Shown: in pieces, positions 6,612-15,940 of the stretch
Layout of the letters: the number at the start of each line of letters is the position of its first letter
How positions within the stretch are numbered: position 1 is the stretch's first letter
Assembly (NCBI GenBank): GCA_017630035.1
Contig: JAGBWA010000023.1
Location: 1-50,209, forward strand
DNA: 50,209 bases
From: Bacteroides sp.
GTDB lineage: Bacteria; Bacteroidota; Bacteroidia; Bacteroidales; Bacteroidaceae
Direction: 5' to 3'
Notes under the pieces: generated by a model
Seen by the model: only the letters and a program-made list of their open reading frames with translations
Told to the model about the DNA's origin: nothing
The model's database searches: none
Program-made: the position numbers and the translations under genes

Positions 6612-8822
6612 TTATTCTAAAACAAATGGTACCACCGTGCGAATATCTACCGATGAAGCGCCAATGTATGCTTTGAACTTACCTGCTTCGGCCGTCCAAT
6701 CCTTGCGGATATCATCGTAATACTTCAAGTCGTCGACCGTGATGGTGAAGGTAATTGTCTTTTCTTCGCCAGGATTCAATGCAATCTTTTGGAAGTGCTT
6801 GAGTTCCTTCAACGGACGTACCACTGAGCTCTTATCATCGCCAATGTACAATTGCACTACCTCTTTGCCTGCTACATCGCCAGTATTCTTTACCTTAACT
6901 GTTATTTCCAGTTTGTCATCGGCCGTCATCTTCTTGGCCGATGCAACTGCTTTACCATATTCGAAAGAGGTATAGCTTAAGCCGTGTCCGAAAGCAAAGG
7001 TGGTTGGTATTTTCTTTGTGTCGTACCAACGATAGCCCACCAAAATATCTTCTTTATATTCTTGCTTAATGCCATCGCCAGGATAGCTCATTGCATCAAA
7101 TGAGTGAGCCGGAGAATCGCTCAACTTCACGGGGAATGAGAATGGAAGTTTTCCACTTGGATTAACCTTGCCACTCAATACATTGGCGATGCTCTTGCCT
7201 CCCATTGAACCTAAATACCAACCTTGTACAATGGCGGGCACCTTCTCTATCCAAGGCATTTCTACGGCATTACCGCTCAAAAGCACCAATACGAGGTTCT
7301 TGTTCACGGCAAGCAATTCTTCTATCAATTGGTCTTGACCGAATGGCAAACCATACTCTTGACGGTCGCCACCTTCGCAATCTTGCAAGTGGTTCTTATT
7401 CAAGCCGCCCACAAGGATAACAACATCGGCTTCCTTAGCCATTTCTACGGCTTCGGCGCGAAGTTTGTCTTGCACCTCTTGCGACACTTCGTTTACTCGA
7501 GCATACATTGGTTGACCAGCGGCATAACCTTGGGCGTACTTCACGCGGTTGCCATAAATAGCACGCAAGCCATCGAGTGGAGATACCATATCCTTTACTT
7601 TCAACTCGGAAGAGCCACCGCCTTCGTTCAATCGGCGCACCGCATTGTCTCCTACGACGAGGATATTTTGATAGTCGGCTTTCAATGGGAGTAATGCTGG
7701 TGCTTTCTTGGCGATAGGGGCATTCTTCAACAATACAATACCTTCATTACCAATAGCTTCGGCAGCTGCATAGTGCTCGGTTGTACAGAGTGAGCCGAAT
7801 GGTTTGTTACGATTCATAGAAGTGCGGAAAATGAGTCGAAGGATGCGAGCTGCTTTGTCGTTCACTACTGATTCGGGTATTTCGCCGTTTTGAATCATCT
7901 TCAAGTAAGCATTACCCAAGTAGTAGCTATCATAACCATTACTATTATCTACGCTCAATCCATCGGTATATGAACCCATTTCTACGTCCAGGCCGTTCAA
8001 TGCAGCCTCCTTGGTATCGTGTGTACCGCCCCAATCGGACACTACCACGCCGTCGAATCCCCAATCCTTCTTCAAGATTTGATTCAACATACGGTCGTTA
8101 TGGCAAGCATGCTGACCGGCAATTTTGTTGTAAGCACCCATAATTGTCCACGAGCCGCCTTCCACGATAGCAGCCTTGAATGCAGGCAGGTAGATTTCGT
8201 ACAAAGCGCGATCGCTTACATTCACATCGATATGGTTGCGCCATGTTTCCTGGTTGTTCACCGCATAGTGCTTTACACAAGCAGCTACACCATTCTTTTG
8301 CATCTCTTGGATATAGGGCACTACCATCACGCTAGCCAGGTAGGGGTCTTCGCCCATGTATTCGAAGTTGCGGCCATTAAGCGGTGTGCGATAGATATTT
8401 ACGCCGGGGCCTAACATCACATCCTTTTCGCGATAAAGCGCTTCTTCGCCAATAGCCTTACCATATGCAGCCGACATTTCCGGATTCCAAGTAGCCGCCA
8501 ATGCGGTCAATGCGGGGAAAGCCGTAATGCTATCGTTTGTCCAATTGGCATGATTCCAATCGTTCCAATTTATCTCCATACGAACACCGTGAGGGCCATC
8601 GCTCCAATACAACTCGGGGATACCCAATCGAGCCACACCTGGGGTGCTGAATTTACTTTGTGCATAGCTTAAGCGCACTTTTTCTTTCAAAGTCATCCTG
8701 CTGAGCGCATCTTGTACGCGAGCTTCTATTGGCTGACTATCATCTAAATAGATTGGCGTTTGCGCCACGATAGGCATTGCTAAGAAAGCAAGTGCCACCA
8801 TTGATAAGATAGTTTTCTTCAT
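6612..8822 (-). CDS. Secreted glycoside hydrolase family 3 (beta-glucosidase/xylosidase type)
   Basis: The 736-residue protein starts with a cleavable signal peptide (MKKTILSMVALAF, cut after IVAQ). The GH3 N-terminal barrel follows, with KHYAVNNQ and the nucleophile Asp in VVVSDWGGTHD. Next is the GH3 C-terminal sandwich, with CEGGDRQEYGLPFGQDQL near the expected acid/base region. A fibronectin III-like domain closes the protein (KEVVQLYIGD, then RPLKELKHF). It should release glucose or xylose from beta-linked oligosaccharides, probably in the periplasm. The longer open frame up to 8906 is ruled out because the consensus promoter at 8867-8897 lies within it. The exact sugar cannot be told from sequence. 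Confidence 0.92.
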   Translation of the reverse strand: MKKTILSMVALAFLAMPIVAQTPIYLDDSQPIEARVQDALSRMTLKEKVRLSYAQSKFSTPGVARLGIPELYWSDGPHGVRMEINWNDWNHANWTNDSITAFPALTALAATWNPEMSAAYGKAIGEEALYREKDVMLGPGVNIYRTPLNGRNFEYMGEDPYLASVMVVPYIQEMQKNGVAACVKHYAVNNQETWRNHIDVNVSDRALYEIYLPAFKAAIVEGGSWTIMGAYNKIAGQHACHNDRMLNQILKKDWGFDGVVVSDWGGTHDTKEAALNGLDVEMGSYTDGLSVDNSNGYDSYYLGNAYLKMIQNGEIPESVVNDKAARILRLIFRTSMNRNKPFGSLCTTEHYAAAEAIGNEGIVLLKNAPIAKKAPALLPLKADYQNILVVGDNAVRRLNEGGGSSELKVKDMVSPLDGLRAIYGNRVKYAQGYAAGQPMYARVNEVSQEVQDKLRAEAVEMAKEADVVILVGGLNKNHLQDCEGGDRQEYGLPFGQDQLIEELLAVNKNLVLVLLSGNAVEMPWIEKVPAIVQGWYLGSMGGKSIANVLSGKVNPSGKLPFSFPVKLSDSPAHSFDAMSYPGDGIKQEYKEDILVGYRWYDTKKIPTTFAFGHGLSYTSFEYGKAVASAKKMTADDKLEITVKVKNTGDVAGKEVVQLYIGDDKSSVVRPLKELKHFQKIALNPGEEKTITFTITVDDLKYYDDIRKDWTAEAGKFKAYIGASSVDIRTVVPFVLE

Positions 8823-8866
8823 GGTTATTAATTTTGGAGTAGTAGTTTTTAATTTATTAGCGATTA

Positions 8867-8897
8867 CAAAGTTACGACAAATAGTGAGAAAAACAAA
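8867..8897 (-). promoter_or_regulatory. Promoter of the GH3 gene (TTTG-N19-TAACTTTG)
   Basis: On the minus strand a TTTG box (8897-8894) is followed after exactly 19 bases by TAACTTTG (8874-8867), a full match to the Bacteroidota consensus. The start codon at 8822 is 44 bases downstream. The site fixes the gene start and leaves the dispersed repeat at 8909-9025 just upstream of the promoter. Confidence 0.85.
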
Positions 8898-8908
8898 ATA
8901 TCGCATTT

Positions 8909-9025
8909 TTCATTTTCCCTTAAGGGTAAATTAATTTTCTGTTAAGGAAAAATAAAATAGCGATTTCCACCGAACAGGTAGCGTAGATGCACCGAACGCA
9001 TTCGGTGGATGGACGGAACAAACAC
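8909..9025. repeat. Dispersed intergenic repeat, copy 1
   Basis: This 117-bp stretch aligns without gaps to 25370-25486, with about 99 of 117 bases identical by eye. The left half is A/T-rich and nearly palindromic (TTTTCCCTTAA with a degenerate TTAAGGAAAAA partner). The right half holds CACCGAA-CGCA-TTCGGTG, a 7-bp stem with a 4-base loop, and ends ACGGAACAAA. It encodes nothing and lies between the divergent GH3 and mraZ genes. The rest of the gap up to 9120 shows no clear feature. Confidence 0.85.
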
Positions 9026-9153
9026 GGTGCATAAACGGTATTATTACGCAAAATCGCAATGCCTCTCCCCCACCCCATAAAGGCACGCTAATGCAAAGAA
9101 AATAAGTTATTAACAGGGTGTTGAAAACTTATTGAAAACTTTTTTAAGAAAAG

Positions 9154-9186
9154 TTGTGGGGAATTGTGGGGAAATGTGTACCTTTA
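9154..9186 (+). promoter_or_regulatory. mraZ promoter with probable MraZ operator
   Basis: TGGGG occurs at 9157-9161 and 9167-9171, with a degenerate third unit at 9177, giving a strict 10-bp period. MraZ of E. coli is known to bind TGGGN units separated by 5-nt spacers upstream of its own gene, which is the same arrangement. The repeats lie between a TTG -33-like box (9154-9156) and a -7-like TACCTTTA (9179-9186), so bound MraZ would block the promoter. Autoregulation of the division cluster is inferred. A second short direct repeat, TTGAAAACTT at 9121 and 9132, lies just upstream. Confidence 0.65.
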
Positions 9187-9212
9187 CGGCGAATTGTATA
9201 AAATAAGGTGTA

Positions 9213-9674
9213 ATGATACGTTTTTTAGGCAATATTGAAGCCAAAACCGACAACAAAGGACGGGTTTTTATCCCCGCTACTTTTAGGAAGCAGCTACTCG
9301 AAGCTTCCGAAGAACGGCTTGTGCTTCGTAAAGACGTATTCCAACGCTGCTTGGTGCTTTATCCGGAAAGTGTTTGGTTTGAGACGCAAAACCAACTACG
9401 CCAACGACTGAACAAATGGAGTGCCCGCGAGCAAGCCATTTTCCGCCAATTCGTGAGCGATGCCGAGATAATGGTGCCCGATGGCAATGGTCGCATCCTA
9501 CTTCCCAAACGATACCTGCAAATGGCAGATATCAAAAGCGAGGTGCGCTTCATTGGCATGGACAACACCATCGAAATTTGGGCGAAAGAGGTAGCCGACC
9601 AACCGTTTATGTCGCCCGAAGAATTTGGTGCAGCATTGGAAGAGGCCTTATGCGATAGCAAGAATGCCGATTGA
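9213..9674 (+). CDS. mraZ: Transcriptional regulator MraZ
   Basis: MraZ is a ring-forming DNA-binding protein that heads division and cell-wall (dcw) clusters. The 153-residue sequence has two SpoVT/AbrB-type halves: DNKGRVFIPATFR near residues 13-25 and DGNGRILLPKRYL near 90-102, each the conserved beta-strand signature. It also has the characteristic start MIRFLGNIEAK. In E. coli it represses its own cluster by binding TGGGN repeats, and such repeats are present in the promoter here. It is the first gene of a run reaching yqeY, and the next gene begins 20 bases after its stop. Confidence 0.96.
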   Translation: MIRFLGNIEAKTDNKGRVFIPATFRKQLLEASEERLVLRKDVFQRCLVLYPESVWFETQNQLRQRLNKWSAREQAIFRQFVSDAEIMVPDGNGRILLPKRYLQMADIKSEVRFIGMDNTIEIWAKEVADQPFMSPEEFGAALEEALCDSKNAD

Positions 9675-9694
9675 ACCAATTAATTGAGAAGAAA

Positions 9695-10609
9695 ATGGAA
9701 AACGAAGAAAGAACTTACCACATCCCCGTATTGCTAATGCCTAGTGTAGATGGCATGAACATACGCCCCGATGGCATTTATGCCGACATGACCTTTGGCG
9801 GTGGCGGCCATTCGCGCGAGATACTTTCGCGATTGGGCGATGGCGGACGCTTGTTAAGTTTCGACCAAGACGAGGATGCCGAACGCAACATTGTGGACAA
9901 TCCACACTTTACGTTCGTAAGGAGCAACTTCCGATACTTGAAGAATTTTCTTCGTTATCACGGCATAGAGCAAGTAGATGGCATCTTGGCCGACTTGGGC
10001 GTTTCGTCGCACCACTTCGACGATAGCGAACGTGGTTTCTCGTTCAGAGGCGACGGCCCATTGGACATGCGTATGAACAAACGTGCCGGCATCACCGCCG
10101 CCGATGTAGTGAACAACTATAGCGAAGAGCGATTGGCCGACATCTTCTACCTATACGGCGAGTTAAAGAATAGCCGCAAAATAGCTTCGGTGCTTGCAAA
10201 AGCACGAGCCATACAACCGATAAACACCATCGGCGAATTCTTGGAAGTGATAAAGCCACTCTTCGGCCGCGAACGCGAGAAGAAAGAGTTGGCCAAAGTT
10301 TTCCAAGCACTTCGCATCGAAGTGAATCACGAAATGGAAGCGCTGAAAGAGATGCTTTGTGCAACGGCCGAAGTGCTTCGACCTGGCGGACGATTGGTGG
10401 TTATCACCTACCACTCGTTGGAAGACAGATTGGTGAAAAACATGATGAAAACAGGCAATGTGGAAGGCAAAATGGAGAAAGACTTCTACGGCAATGTAGA
10501 AACGCCCTTCCGATTGGTGAACAACAAAGTGATAGTGCCAAGCGACGAGGAGATTGCTGAAAATCCACGCTCGCGTAGCGCCAAATTAAGAATAGCCGAA
10601 AAGAAATAA
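9695..10609 (+). CDS. rsmH: 16S rRNA (cytosine(1402)-N(4))-methyltransferase
   Basis: RsmH (MraW) N4-methylates C1402 in the decoding centre of 16S rRNA using S-adenosylmethionine. The 304-residue protein shows YHIPVLL at the N-terminus, the SAM-binding loop DMTFGGGGHSREIL, ILADLGVSSHHFD, the catalytic-region stretch RGFSFRGDGPLDMRM and the C-terminal ITYHSLEDRLVK. I choose the ATG at 9695 (MENEERTYHIPV), which follows a purine-rich GAGAAGAAA, rather than a TTG at 9671 that would overlap the mraZ stop. Second gene of the cluster, as in most bacteria. Confidence 0.96.
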   Translation: MENEERTYHIPVLLMPSVDGMNIRPDGIYADMTFGGGGHSREILSRLGDGGRLLSFDQDEDAERNIVDNPHFTFVRSNFRYLKNFLRYHGIEQVDGILADLGVSSHHFDDSERGFSFRGDGPLDMRMNKRAGITAADVVNNYSEERLADIFYLYGELKNSRKIASVLAKARAIQPINTIGEFLEVIKPLFGREREKKELAKVFQALRIEVNHEMEALKEMLCATAEVLRPGGRLVVITYHSLEDRLVKNMMKTGNVEGKMEKDFYGNVETPFRLVNNKVIVPSDEEIAENPRSRSAKLRIAEKK

Positions 10610-10624
10610 ACCGAAAAAGCACCT

Positions 10625-10966
10625 ATGGCAAAAGAGAAAGCAACTGAAAAGAAAAGCCATGCTTCATGGAGAAACATTATCGGTGGCGATATATTGGCTA
10701 CCGAATTCTTCCGCCGCCAAACCAAATTGGTGGTGCTTATCATGGTGCTGATTCTTTTCTACATCCACAATCGCTACGTTTGTCAACAACAAATGATAGA
10801 GATTGATAAACTAAAAAAAGAACTGACCGACATTAAATATGATGCTTTAACACGAAGCTCGGAATTGATGGAGTTAAGTCGCCAATCGCGCATCGAAGAG
10901 TATATCAAGACGCGCGATAGCCAATTACAAATAGCTACCAACCCACCCTATTTAATAAAAGATTAA
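10625..10966 (+). CDS. ftsL: FtsL-like division protein
   Basis: This small (113-residue) bitopic membrane protein has a charged cytoplasmic N-terminus of about 35 residues, a single membrane segment around 37-55 (LVVLIMVLILFYIHN) and a short extracytoplasmic helix with coiled-coil character (QMIEIDKLKKELTDI). Size, topology and position between rsmH and ftsI match the Bacteroidota FtsL-like family, which is very divergent in sequence from E. coli FtsL. It should bridge FtsQ and the FtsW-FtsI synthase in the divisome. The name rests mainly on position and topology. Confidence 0.85.
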   Translation: MAKEKATEKKSHASWRNIIGGDILATEFFRRQTKLVVLIMVLILFYIHNRYVCQQQMIEIDKLKKELTDIKYDALTRSSELMELSRQSRIEEYIKTRDSQLQIATNPPYLIKD

Positions 10967-10975
10967 CAAAGAACT

Positions 10976-13165
10976 ATGGCAATAAGCAAGAGAAATATCA
11001 TGACTCGATACTTTTATATCGTACTCTTTATGAGTTTGATAGGGGTAGGTATTGTCATAAAGGCCGCTCATATTATGTTTGTCGATCGCAAGTATTGGGA
11101 AGAGGTGGCTAGCCGATTCAAGAAAGAGGATGTTACCCTCTATCCAAACCGCGGAAACATCCTTTCGGGCGACGGAAAGCTTTTGGCAAGTTCATTGCCC
11201 GAATATTATCTATTTCTCGACTATAAATACTACGACAACAACGAAAAGCGACAAGCGCGTGGACAACATCGTCGCGATAGCATTTTCAATTCGAAAGTAG
11301 ATTCGCTTGCACAAGCATTGAACAAAATGTTTCCCGAATGGAGTGTTGCGCAATACAGAACTCACTTGAAGAATGGACGAAATAGCCGTAGTTGGCAACA
11401 CTACCCACTCTTCCCCAATCGTCGTAAGCGCATCACGCATACGCAATATAAAGAGATACAACGATTGCCATTCTTAAACTTAGGAAAGTTAACAAGCGGT
11501 TTGCACGATGAAAATTTGAATCGCCGCAAGCGTCCTTTCGGTTCGTTGGGTATGCGTACCATTGGCGATGTGTATGCCGACACCGCATTAGGCGCAAAGA
11601 ATGGTATCGAACTTGCTTTCGACTCATTGTTGAGAGGAGAAAATGGTATCTCACACCGACAAAAAGTAATGAATCGCTATGTAAGTCTTACCGACAAACC
11701 ACCCGTTGATGGATGCGACATCATTACCACCATCGACGTAGATATGCAAGACATTGCAGAAAAAGCATTGGTAGATAAGCTCGAAGAGCTGGAGGCATTC
11801 GTCGGTGTAGCCGCCATCATGGAGGTAAAAACGGGCGAAATAAAAGCCATCGTAAACATGACACGCGGTAACGATGGTAAATACTACGAAATGCGCAACA
11901 ATGCCATCAGCGATATGATGGAGCCTGGCTCAACCTTCAAAACGGCATCCATCATGGTGGCTCTGGAAGATGGATATATTACTCCCGAAACAGAAGTTGA
12001 TACGAAGAATGGTCAGCTACGCATGTATGGTAGTAACATGAAGGATCATAACTGGCATCGTGGTGGCTATGGAGTAATTGATGTGACACGCATCCTCGAA
12101 GTATCGTCGAACATAGGTGTTTCATTCTTGATTGATAAGTATTACAAGGATAATCCTCAGCGCTTTGTAGATGGGTTAAAACGAATGAGCATCGACCAAC
12201 CGCTGAATCTACAAATCCCCGGCGAAGGTACCCCCGATATTAAAGGGCCGGAAGATCGCAAGAAAGTGGGTAGATACTTTGCCAAGACTTCTTTGCCTTG
12301 GATGAGTATTGGCTATGAAACACAAGTGCCACCACTTAACATCCTTACCTTCTATAATGCCATTGCTAACGATGGTGTAATGGTGCGTCCAAAACTCGTT
12401 AAGGCGGCTATGAAAGATGGCAAGGTAGTGTATGAATATCCCACCGAAATAATCAATCCTAAAATTTGCTCGGACAAAACCTTAGAGCAAATTCAAGTGA
12501 TTTTGGAAAAGGTAGTGTCACAAGGGTTGGCCAAGCCGGCGGGTAGTAAGCAATTCCCCGTAGCTGGAAAAACTGGTACGGCACAGATTTCAAAAGGCGC
12601 TGAAGGTTACAAAAGCGGACGAACAAACTATTTGGTTAGCTTCTGCGGTTATTTCCCAGCCGATGATCCAAAATATAGTTGCATCGTCTCCATACAAAAG
12701 CCGGGATTACCCGCATCGGGTGGTCAAATGGCGGGTAGCGTATTTAGTAAGATTGCCGAACGTGTTTATGCCAAAAATTTGCGTTTCGACATGCAACACG
12801 CCATTGATAGCACCAGCAACACTATCCCAGACGTAAAAGCGGGTGAAATGAAATCAGCCATGTACGTACTCGAAGAGCTTGACGTACCAACATCAAGCAA
12901 TTTCCAAGAGCCACGTAGCAAAGAGCAATGGGGAAAAGCTATTGCCGCAGAAGGAGAAGTGACACTTGAGGGTGAGCGTGAGCATGCAACCGTAGTACCC
13001 AGCGTAGTAGGCATGGGCGCCAAAGATGCCGTTTACTTACTCGAGAAGAAGGGATTGAAGGTAAGAATTAATGGCGTTGGCCGCGTTAGCCGACAATCAG
13101 TACCTGCCGGCAACACTATTCAACGAGGACAAACGGTGGTGCTAACCATGAAAAGAGAAGGATAA
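10976..13165 (+). CDS. ftsI: Division-specific peptidoglycan transpeptidase (PBP3 type) with PASTA domain
   Basis: FtsI cross-links septal peptidoglycan. In its 729 residues I see a membrane anchor near 10-30, the dimerisation/pedestal domain, and the penicillin-binding module with all three signatures: STFK with nucleophile Ser319, SSN at 377-379 and KTGT at 532-535. A C-terminal PASTA domain (from about 665: TVVPSVVGMGAKDAVYLLE) is present; such a domain is absent from E. coli FtsI but common in Bacteroidota and Gram-positives. It works with FtsW encoded in the same cluster. The gene starts nine bases after ftsL. Confidence 0.96.
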   Translation: MAISKRNIMTRYFYIVLFMSLIGVGIVIKAAHIMFVDRKYWEEVASRFKKEDVTLYPNRGNILSGDGKLLASSLPEYYLFLDYKYYDNNEKRQARGQHRRDSIFNSKVDSLAQALNKMFPEWSVAQYRTHLKNGRNSRSWQHYPLFPNRRKRITHTQYKEIQRLPFLNLGKLTSGLHDENLNRRKRPFGSLGMRTIGDVYADTALGAKNGIELAFDSLLRGENGISHRQKVMNRYVSLTDKPPVDGCDIITTIDVDMQDIAEKALVDKLEELEAFVGVAAIMEVKTGEIKAIVNMTRGNDGKYYEMRNNAISDMMEPGSTFKTASIMVALEDGYITPETEVDTKNGQLRMYGSNMKDHNWHRGGYGVIDVTRILEVSSNIGVSFLIDKYYKDNPQRFVDGLKRMSIDQPLNLQIPGEGTPDIKGPEDRKKVGRYFAKTSLPWMSIGYETQVPPLNILTFYNAIANDGVMVRPKLVKAAMKDGKVVYEYPTEIINPKICSDKTLEQIQVILEKVVSQGLAKPAGSKQFPVAGKTGTAQISKGAEGYKSGRTNYLVSFCGYFPADDPKYSCIVSIQKPGLPASGGQMAGSVFSKIAERVYAKNLRFDMQHAIDSTSNTIPDVKAGEMKSAMYVLEELDVPTSSNFQEPRSKEQWGKAIAAEGEVTLEGEREHATVVPSVVGMGAKDAVYLLEKKGLKVRINGVGRVSRQSVPAGNTIQRGQTVVLTMKREG

Positions 13166-13192
13166 TATATTATATATAATAAGGTATAGCTT

Positions 13193-14644
13193 ATGAAATT
13201 AAATGAACTGCTAAAAGCCATCCAACCTACTCAGGTTATAGGCAACCAAGAAGTAGAGATTAAAGAGGTAAATATTGACTCTCGACAAGTGCGCGAGGGC
13301 GACCTTTTCATGGCTATGCGCGGCACACAAACCGACGGACATGCCTATATAGCATCGGCTATCGAGAAAGGTGCTGTTGCCGTGTTGTGCGAAGACCTAC
13401 CCGAGCAACTGAACGATGGGGTAACCTATATTCAAGTGAAGGAGAGCGAAGATGCTGTTGGCAAACTTGCAACAACCTTCTATGGTGATCCTACCTCAAA
13501 GCTGAAGTTGGTAGGTGTGACCGGCACAAATGGCAAAACAACAATTGCCACCTTATTATATAATACATTCCGCTACTTTGGATATAAAGTAGGATTGGTT
13601 TCTACTGTTTGCAATTACATAGATGACGAAGCCGTACCAACTGAACATACCACTCCCGATCCTATTACCTTGAATCGCTTGTTAGGTAAAATGGCCGATT
13701 GTGGATGCGAGTATGCTTTCATGGAAGTAAGTTCACACTCTATCGACCAAAAGCGCATCAGCGGTTTGAAATTTGCCGGTGGTATCTTTACCAACTTAAC
13801 ACGCGATCACCTGGATTATCACAAGAGTGTTGACAACTACCTACGCGCTAAGAAGAAGTTTTTCGATGACATGCCGAAAGATGCCTTCTGTTTGACAAAC
13901 TTGGACGACAAGAATGGCATGGTGATGACACAAAATACACGCGCTAAGGTTTATACTTATTCATTGCGTAGTTTGAGCGACTTTAAAGGAAAGTTGCTTG
14001 AGAGTCATTTCGAAGGTATGATTCTCGATTTCAACAACCGCGAATTGTCTGTTCAATTCATTGGTAAATTCAATGCATCCAACTTGTTGGCTGTGTTTGG
14101 TGCGGCCGTATTGTTAGGTAAGCAAGAAGAAGAGGTATTAGTAGCGCTCAGCACACTAAAACCTGTCTCTGGCCGTTTTGAAACAGTTCGCTCGCCCGAA
14201 GGATATACCGCTATTGTTGATTATGCACACACGCCCGATGCACTTGTCAATGTATTGAATGCTATTCATGGTGTAGTCGAAGGTAAGGGACAAATCATCA
14301 CCGTATGTGGTGCTGGCGGTAATCGCGACAAAGGTAAACGACCTTTGATGGCGAAAGAGGCGGCTAAACTGAGCGATCGTGTTATCATTACTAGCGACAA
14401 TCCACGCTTTGAAGAGCCACAAGATATTATCAACGACATGCTTGCTGGTCTTGACAAGGATGATATGCGTAAAACCATCAGCATTGTAGATAGACGCGAA
14501 GCCATCAAAACCGCTTGCATGCTTGCACAACCTGGCGATGTAATTTTAGTAGCAGGAAAAGGACACGAAAACTACCAAGATGTAAAGGGTGTGAAGCACC
14601 ACTTTGATGATAAAGAGATACTTAGCGAGATAATGAAATCGTAA
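13193..14644 (+). CDS. murE: UDP-MurNAc-L-Ala-D-Glu:meso-diaminopimelate ligase
   Basis: MurE adds the third amino acid to the peptidoglycan stem peptide with ATP in the cytoplasm. The 483-residue protein contains the Mur ligase ATP loop [14 protein letters not shown], the substrate motif TTPDP, and DNPR (in [11 protein letters not shown]). The DNPR motif is the known marker for meso-diaminopimelate rather than lysine, so the wall is predicted to be of the DAP type. It lies between ftsI and mraY. A 27-base A/T-only run separates it from ftsI. Confidence 0.96.
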   Translation: MKLNELLKAIQPTQVIGNQEVEIKEVNIDSRQVREGDLFMAMRGTQTDGHAYIASAIEKGAVAVLCEDLPEQLNDGVTYIQVKESEDAVGKLATTFYGDPTSKLKLVGVTGTNGKTTIATLLYNTFRYFGYKVGLVSTVCNYIDDEAVPTEHTTPDPITLNRLLGKMADCGCEYAFMEVSSHSIDQKRISGLKFAGGIFTNLTRDHLDYHKSVDNYLRAKKKFFDDMPKDAFCLTNLDDKNGMVMTQNTRAKVYTYSLRSLSDFKGKLLESHFEGMILDFNNRELSVQFIGKFNASNLLAVFGAAVLLGKQEEEVLVALSTLKPVSGRFETVRSPEGYTAIVDYAHTPDALVNVLNAIHGVVEGKGQIITVCGAGGNRDKGKRPLMAKEAAKLSDRVIITSDNPRFEEPQDIINDMLAGLDKDDMRKTISIVDRREAIKTACMLAQPGDVILVAGKGHENYQDVKGVKHHFDDKEILSEIMKS

Positions 14645-14670
14645 TTTTAAAACTATAATATTAACCAGTA

Positions 14671-15939
14671 ATGCTATACGAACTATTTAAATGGCTTGAT
14701 AAATTTGATGTACCAGGTGCCGGTGTATTTGGATACACCTCTTTCCGCGCACTGATGGCTATCATTTTGGCTTTGCTCATCTCCACTATTTGGGGTGATA
14801 AATTTATCAACCTACTGAAACGCAAACAGATTACAGAAACGCAACGCGATGCAAAAACCGATCCTTTTGGCGTAAACAAAGTTGGTGTGCCTAGTATGGG
14901 TGGTATTATTATCATCTTTGCTACACTAATTCCTTGTTTGCTATTGGGTAAACTACACAACATCTACATGGTGCTGATGTTGATTACAACCGTATGGCTG
15001 GGTTCGTTAGGATTTGCCGATGACTATATCAAGATATTTAAGAAGGATAAAGAAGGACTTCATGGTAAATTCAAGATTATTGGTCAAGTAGGATTAGGAT
15101 TTATTGTTGGCTTAACCCTATACCTAAGCCCACAAGTTGTTATCCGCGAGAATATTGAAGTAGAAACACCAAATGGACAAACCGAGGTGGTGCATGCCGC
15201 CAAAGAGATTAAGGCAACGCAAACTACTATTCCATTCTTCAAAAGTAACAACCTTGACTATGCCGACATTGTTGGTTTCTTAGGCGAACATGCTCAAACG
15301 GCAGGTTGGATTATTTTTGTTCTTATCACCATCTTCGTAGTAACAGCCGTAAGTAATGGTGCAAACTTAAATGATGGAATGGATGGTATGGCTGCTGGGA
15401 ACTCAGCAATTATAGGCTTGACCCTAGGTATTTTAGCTTATGTATCGAGTCACATTGAATATGCCGGTTACTTGAACATTATGTACATACCAGGATGTGA
15501 AGAGTTGGTAATCTTTATATGCGCTTTCATCGGTGCCTTGATTGGTTTCTTGTGGTATAATGCCTATCCAGCTCAAGTATTTATGGGCGATACGGGTAGT
15601 TTGACCATTGGCGGTATTATAGCAGTTTTCGCCATTATCATCCACAAAGAGTTGCTAATTCCCATCCTTTGTGGCGTATTCTTGGTAGAAAACCTATCTG
15701 TAATTTTGCAACGGGTTTATTACAAAATGGGTAAACGCAAGGGTGTAAAGCAACGTGTATTTAAACGCACGCCGATACACGACCACTTCCGCACCTCGAT
15801 GGATATTATAGAAGAAGGTTGTTCGGTGGTATTTACTAAACCTGACAAGTTATTCCATGAATCAAAAATAACTGTACGTTTTTGGATTGTAACCATCATA
15901 TTGGCGGCTATAACCATTATTACATTAAAAATTAGATAA
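14671..15939 (+). CDS. mraY: Phospho-N-acetylmuramoyl-pentapeptide-transferase
   Basis: MraY transfers phospho-MurNAc-pentapeptide to undecaprenyl phosphate, making lipid I at the inner membrane. The 422-residue polytopic protein has the family motifs VPSMGGIIII, GFADDYIKIFKKD (catalytic Asp pair), NLNDGMDGMAAG and FMGDTGSLTIGG, and near the C-terminus a positively charged loop with HDHFR (PIHDHFRTS). It is longer than E. coli MraY (about 360) because of an extra hydrophilic segment around residues 155-195 (after LYLSPQVV, including EVVHAAKEIKAT). This insertion is familiar from Bacteroidota. Confidence 0.96.
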   Translation: MLYELFKWLDKFDVPGAGVFGYTSFRALMAIILALLISTIWGDKFINLLKRKQITETQRDAKTDPFGVNKVGVPSMGGIIIIFATLIPCLLLGKLHNIYMVLMLITTVWLGSLGFADDYIKIFKKDKEGLHGKFKIIGQVGLGFIVGLTLYLSPQVVIRENIEVETPNGQTEVVHAAKEIKATQTTIPFFKSNNLDYADIVGFLGEHAQTAGWIIFVLITIFVVTAVSNGANLNDGMDGMAAGNSAIIGLTLGILAYVSSHIEYAGYLNIMYIPGCEELVIFICAFIGALIGFLWYNAYPAQVFMGDTGSLTIGGIIAVFAIIIHKELLIPILCGVFLVENLSVILQRVYYKMGKRKGVKQRVFKRTPIHDHFRTSMDIIEEGCSVVFTKPDKLFHESKITVRFWIVTIILAAITIITLKIR

Positions 15940-15940
15940 T

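Noticed and set aside
7224-7694. Plus-strand frame of 156 codons within the GH3 gene
   Set aside because: Antisense shadow of a well-supported glycosidase with signal peptide, active-site motifs and promoter.
8823-8906. N-terminal extension of the GH3 gene to an ATG at 8906
   Set aside because: The -33 and -7 elements of its own promoter lie inside this stretch, and a proper signal peptide starts at 8822.
9030-9150. Possible replication origin near mraZ or gyrB
   Set aside because: No cluster of TTATCCACA-type DnaA boxes, no dnaA or dnaN nearby; the A/T-rich direct repeats here are few and short.
9671-9694. TTG start for rsmH overlapping the mraZ stop
   Set aside because: The ATG at 9695 has a purine-rich upstream stretch and gives the normal family N-terminus; the extra eight residues are not family-like.
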